41,814 nucleotides of DNA. Origin: Aromatoleum diolicum. GTDB lineage: Bacteria; Pseudomonadota; Gammaproteobacteria; Burkholderiales; Rhodocyclaceae. The stretch covers positions 1 through 41,814 of the forward strand of contig NZ_WTVQ01000043.1 in assembly GCF_012910955.1 (NCBI RefSeq). Reading direction: 5' to 3'. The first letter of the stretch is position 1, and the number at the start of each line of letters is the position of its first letter. Of this stretch, positions 40,888 to 41,814 are shown in pieces. A program made the position numbers and the translations under genes. A model generated the notes under the pieces. That model searched no databases. It was not told the origin of the DNA and saw only the letters and a list, made by a program, of their open reading frames with translations.

Positions 40888-41814
40888 TCAGGTACGCGCG
40901 CCGCTCTGGCGGTAGCGGTCCAGCGCAACCGCGCCGATGATGACGAGACCCTTGATGATGTACTGCCAGATGTCCGAGACTCCCAGCAGCACCAGGCCGT
41001 TGGTCAGCACCGCGATGATCAGCGCACCGATCAGCGTGCCGAGGATGGAGCCGACGCCGCCGACGAAGCTCGTGCCGCCCAGGATCACCGCGGCGATCGC
41101 GTCGAGCTCGTAGGACTGGCCGAGCTGCAGGCCGTTGGCGGCGAGCAGTCGCGCGGAGGTCATCACCGCGCCGAGACCGGCGAGCAGCCCCGACATCGCA
41201 TACACGAAGAGCAGCACCTTCCACACCTTGATGCCCGACAGGCGCGCCGCCTCCGGGTTGCTGCCGACCGAGTAGATGTGCAGCCCCAGCACCGTGCGGC
41301 GCAGGATGAACCACGAGCCGGCGATCACCGCGACTGCGATCCACACCAGCCAGGGCACGCCGAGCAGGTTGTCGTTGCCGATGAAGGCGAAGGGCAGGTC
41401 CGGGTTGAACACCGTCTGGTCGTCGCCGATCAGGCGCGCCATGCCGCGCACCGCGGTCAGTGCGCCGAGCGTCACGATGAAGGGCGGCAGCTTGCCGAAC
41501 GCGACGAGGCTGCCGTTCACCAGCCCGAACGCAAGCCCGACCGCGAGGCCCGCGGCGATGCCGAGGAAGCCCCCGCCCGGCAGCGTAGAGCTCATCACCG
41601 AGACGACCGCCGCGGCTGCGAGGATGGCGCCCACCGACAGGTCGATGCCCGCGGTCAGGATCACGAAGGTCATGCCGGCCGCGAGCACGATGTTGATCGA
41701 CGCCTGCTGGGCGACGATCGACAGGTTCTGCGCGGTGAGGAAGCCTTCCGCCAGGATGCCGAAGCCGAGCGCCAGCAGGATCAGCACCGGCAGCATGCCG
41801 ACGGTACGCATCAG
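40888..41814 (-). CDS. Sugar ABC transporter permease (RbsC/FrcC-like), cut by window end
   Basis: At least 307 residues of a hydrophobic permease with about eight membrane segments are present. These include NIVLAAGMTFVILTAGIDLSVG, EAARLSGIKVWKVLLFVYAMSG and AAVILGGTSFVGGVGSILGT, typical of the RbsC/BPD_transp_2 family. An ATG at 41811 is in frame, but the reading frame stays open to the last base (CTG ATG). Relatives carry more residues ahead of the first helix, so the start probably lies beyond the window. The ATPase gene is not seen and may lie upstream. Confidence 0.88.
   Translation of the reverse strand: MMRTVGMLPVLILLALGFGILAEGFLTAQNLSIVAQQASINIVLAAGMTFVILTAGIDLSVGAILAAAAVVSVMSSTLPGGGFLGIAAGLAVGLAFGLVNGSLVAFGKLPPFIVTLGALTAVRGMARLIGDDQTVFNPDLPFAFIGNDNLLGVPWLVWIAVAVIAGSWFILRRTVLGLHIYSVGSNPEAARLSGIKVWKVLLFVYAMSGLLAGLGAVMTSARLLAANGLQLGQSYELDAIAAVILGGTSFVGGVGSILGTLIGALIIAVLTNGLVLLGVSDIWQYIIKGLVIIGAVALDRYRQSGART

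Overview
The window comes from a GC-rich betaproteobacterium, most likely of the Rhodocyclales (Azoarcus, Thauera, Aromatoleum or a relative). I infer this from gene content and codon use: an ompR-envZ pair very close to the enteric one, yciB-yciI-bolA-ppiC, tsaB-rimI-udg, radA and a pqqABCDE cluster. No rRNA, tRNA or CRISPR array is visible. Neighbouring genes in a transcription unit often overlap by 1 to 4 bases (ATGA, GTGA, TAATG).

Left part (1-7.1 kb). Bases 1-132 are the end of an IS3-type insertion sequence, with the first codons of its transposase gene. It sits against the T-tract of the terminator that follows ppiC. The minus strand then carries yciB-yciI-bolA-ppiC (septation protein A, YciI, BolA, parvulin isomerase) and ompR-envZ. 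A small exported protein of unknown function and tsaB-rimI-udg follow on the plus strand.

Middle part (7.2-17.1 kb). lplT is divergent from a LysR-type regulator coupled to radA. Next come a PAS-PAS histidine kinase, a single-domain receiver, and a large REC-GAF-GAF-GAF-GGDEF-EAL protein whose GGDEF motif is degenerate and whose EAL motifs are intact. A glutathione S-transferase gene ends this stretch.

Carbon-metabolism island (17.1-34.0 kb). The minus strand reads edd-eda-epimerase-pyk-gapN-eno-ppc, then a SemiSWEET transporter and a VOC protein. Divergent from edd, the plus strand reads zwf-pgl-hexR-pgi. Together these give F6P or G6P to pyruvate by the Entner-Doudoroff route, with an apparently non-phosphorylating glyceraldehyde-3-phosphate dehydrogenase in place of Gap plus Pgk. 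The edd-zwf intergenic region holds two 15-bp palindrome-like sites (TGTWG-N5-CTACA) that I read as HexR operators. One overlaps the edd promoter and the other overlaps the -35 of a good zwf promoter.

Right part (34.0-41.8 kb). A prolyl aminopeptidase gene is followed by pqqABCDE, a small lipoprotein, and a sugar-uptake unit: permease (cut by the window end), periplasmic binding protein and PfkB-family fructokinase. Fructokinase would yield fructose-6-phosphate, which Pgi passes to Zwf and the Entner-Doudoroff enzymes. Uptake and catabolism may therefore form one sugar-use region. PQQ could additionally serve a periplasmic glucose or alcohol dehydrogenase encoded elsewhere.
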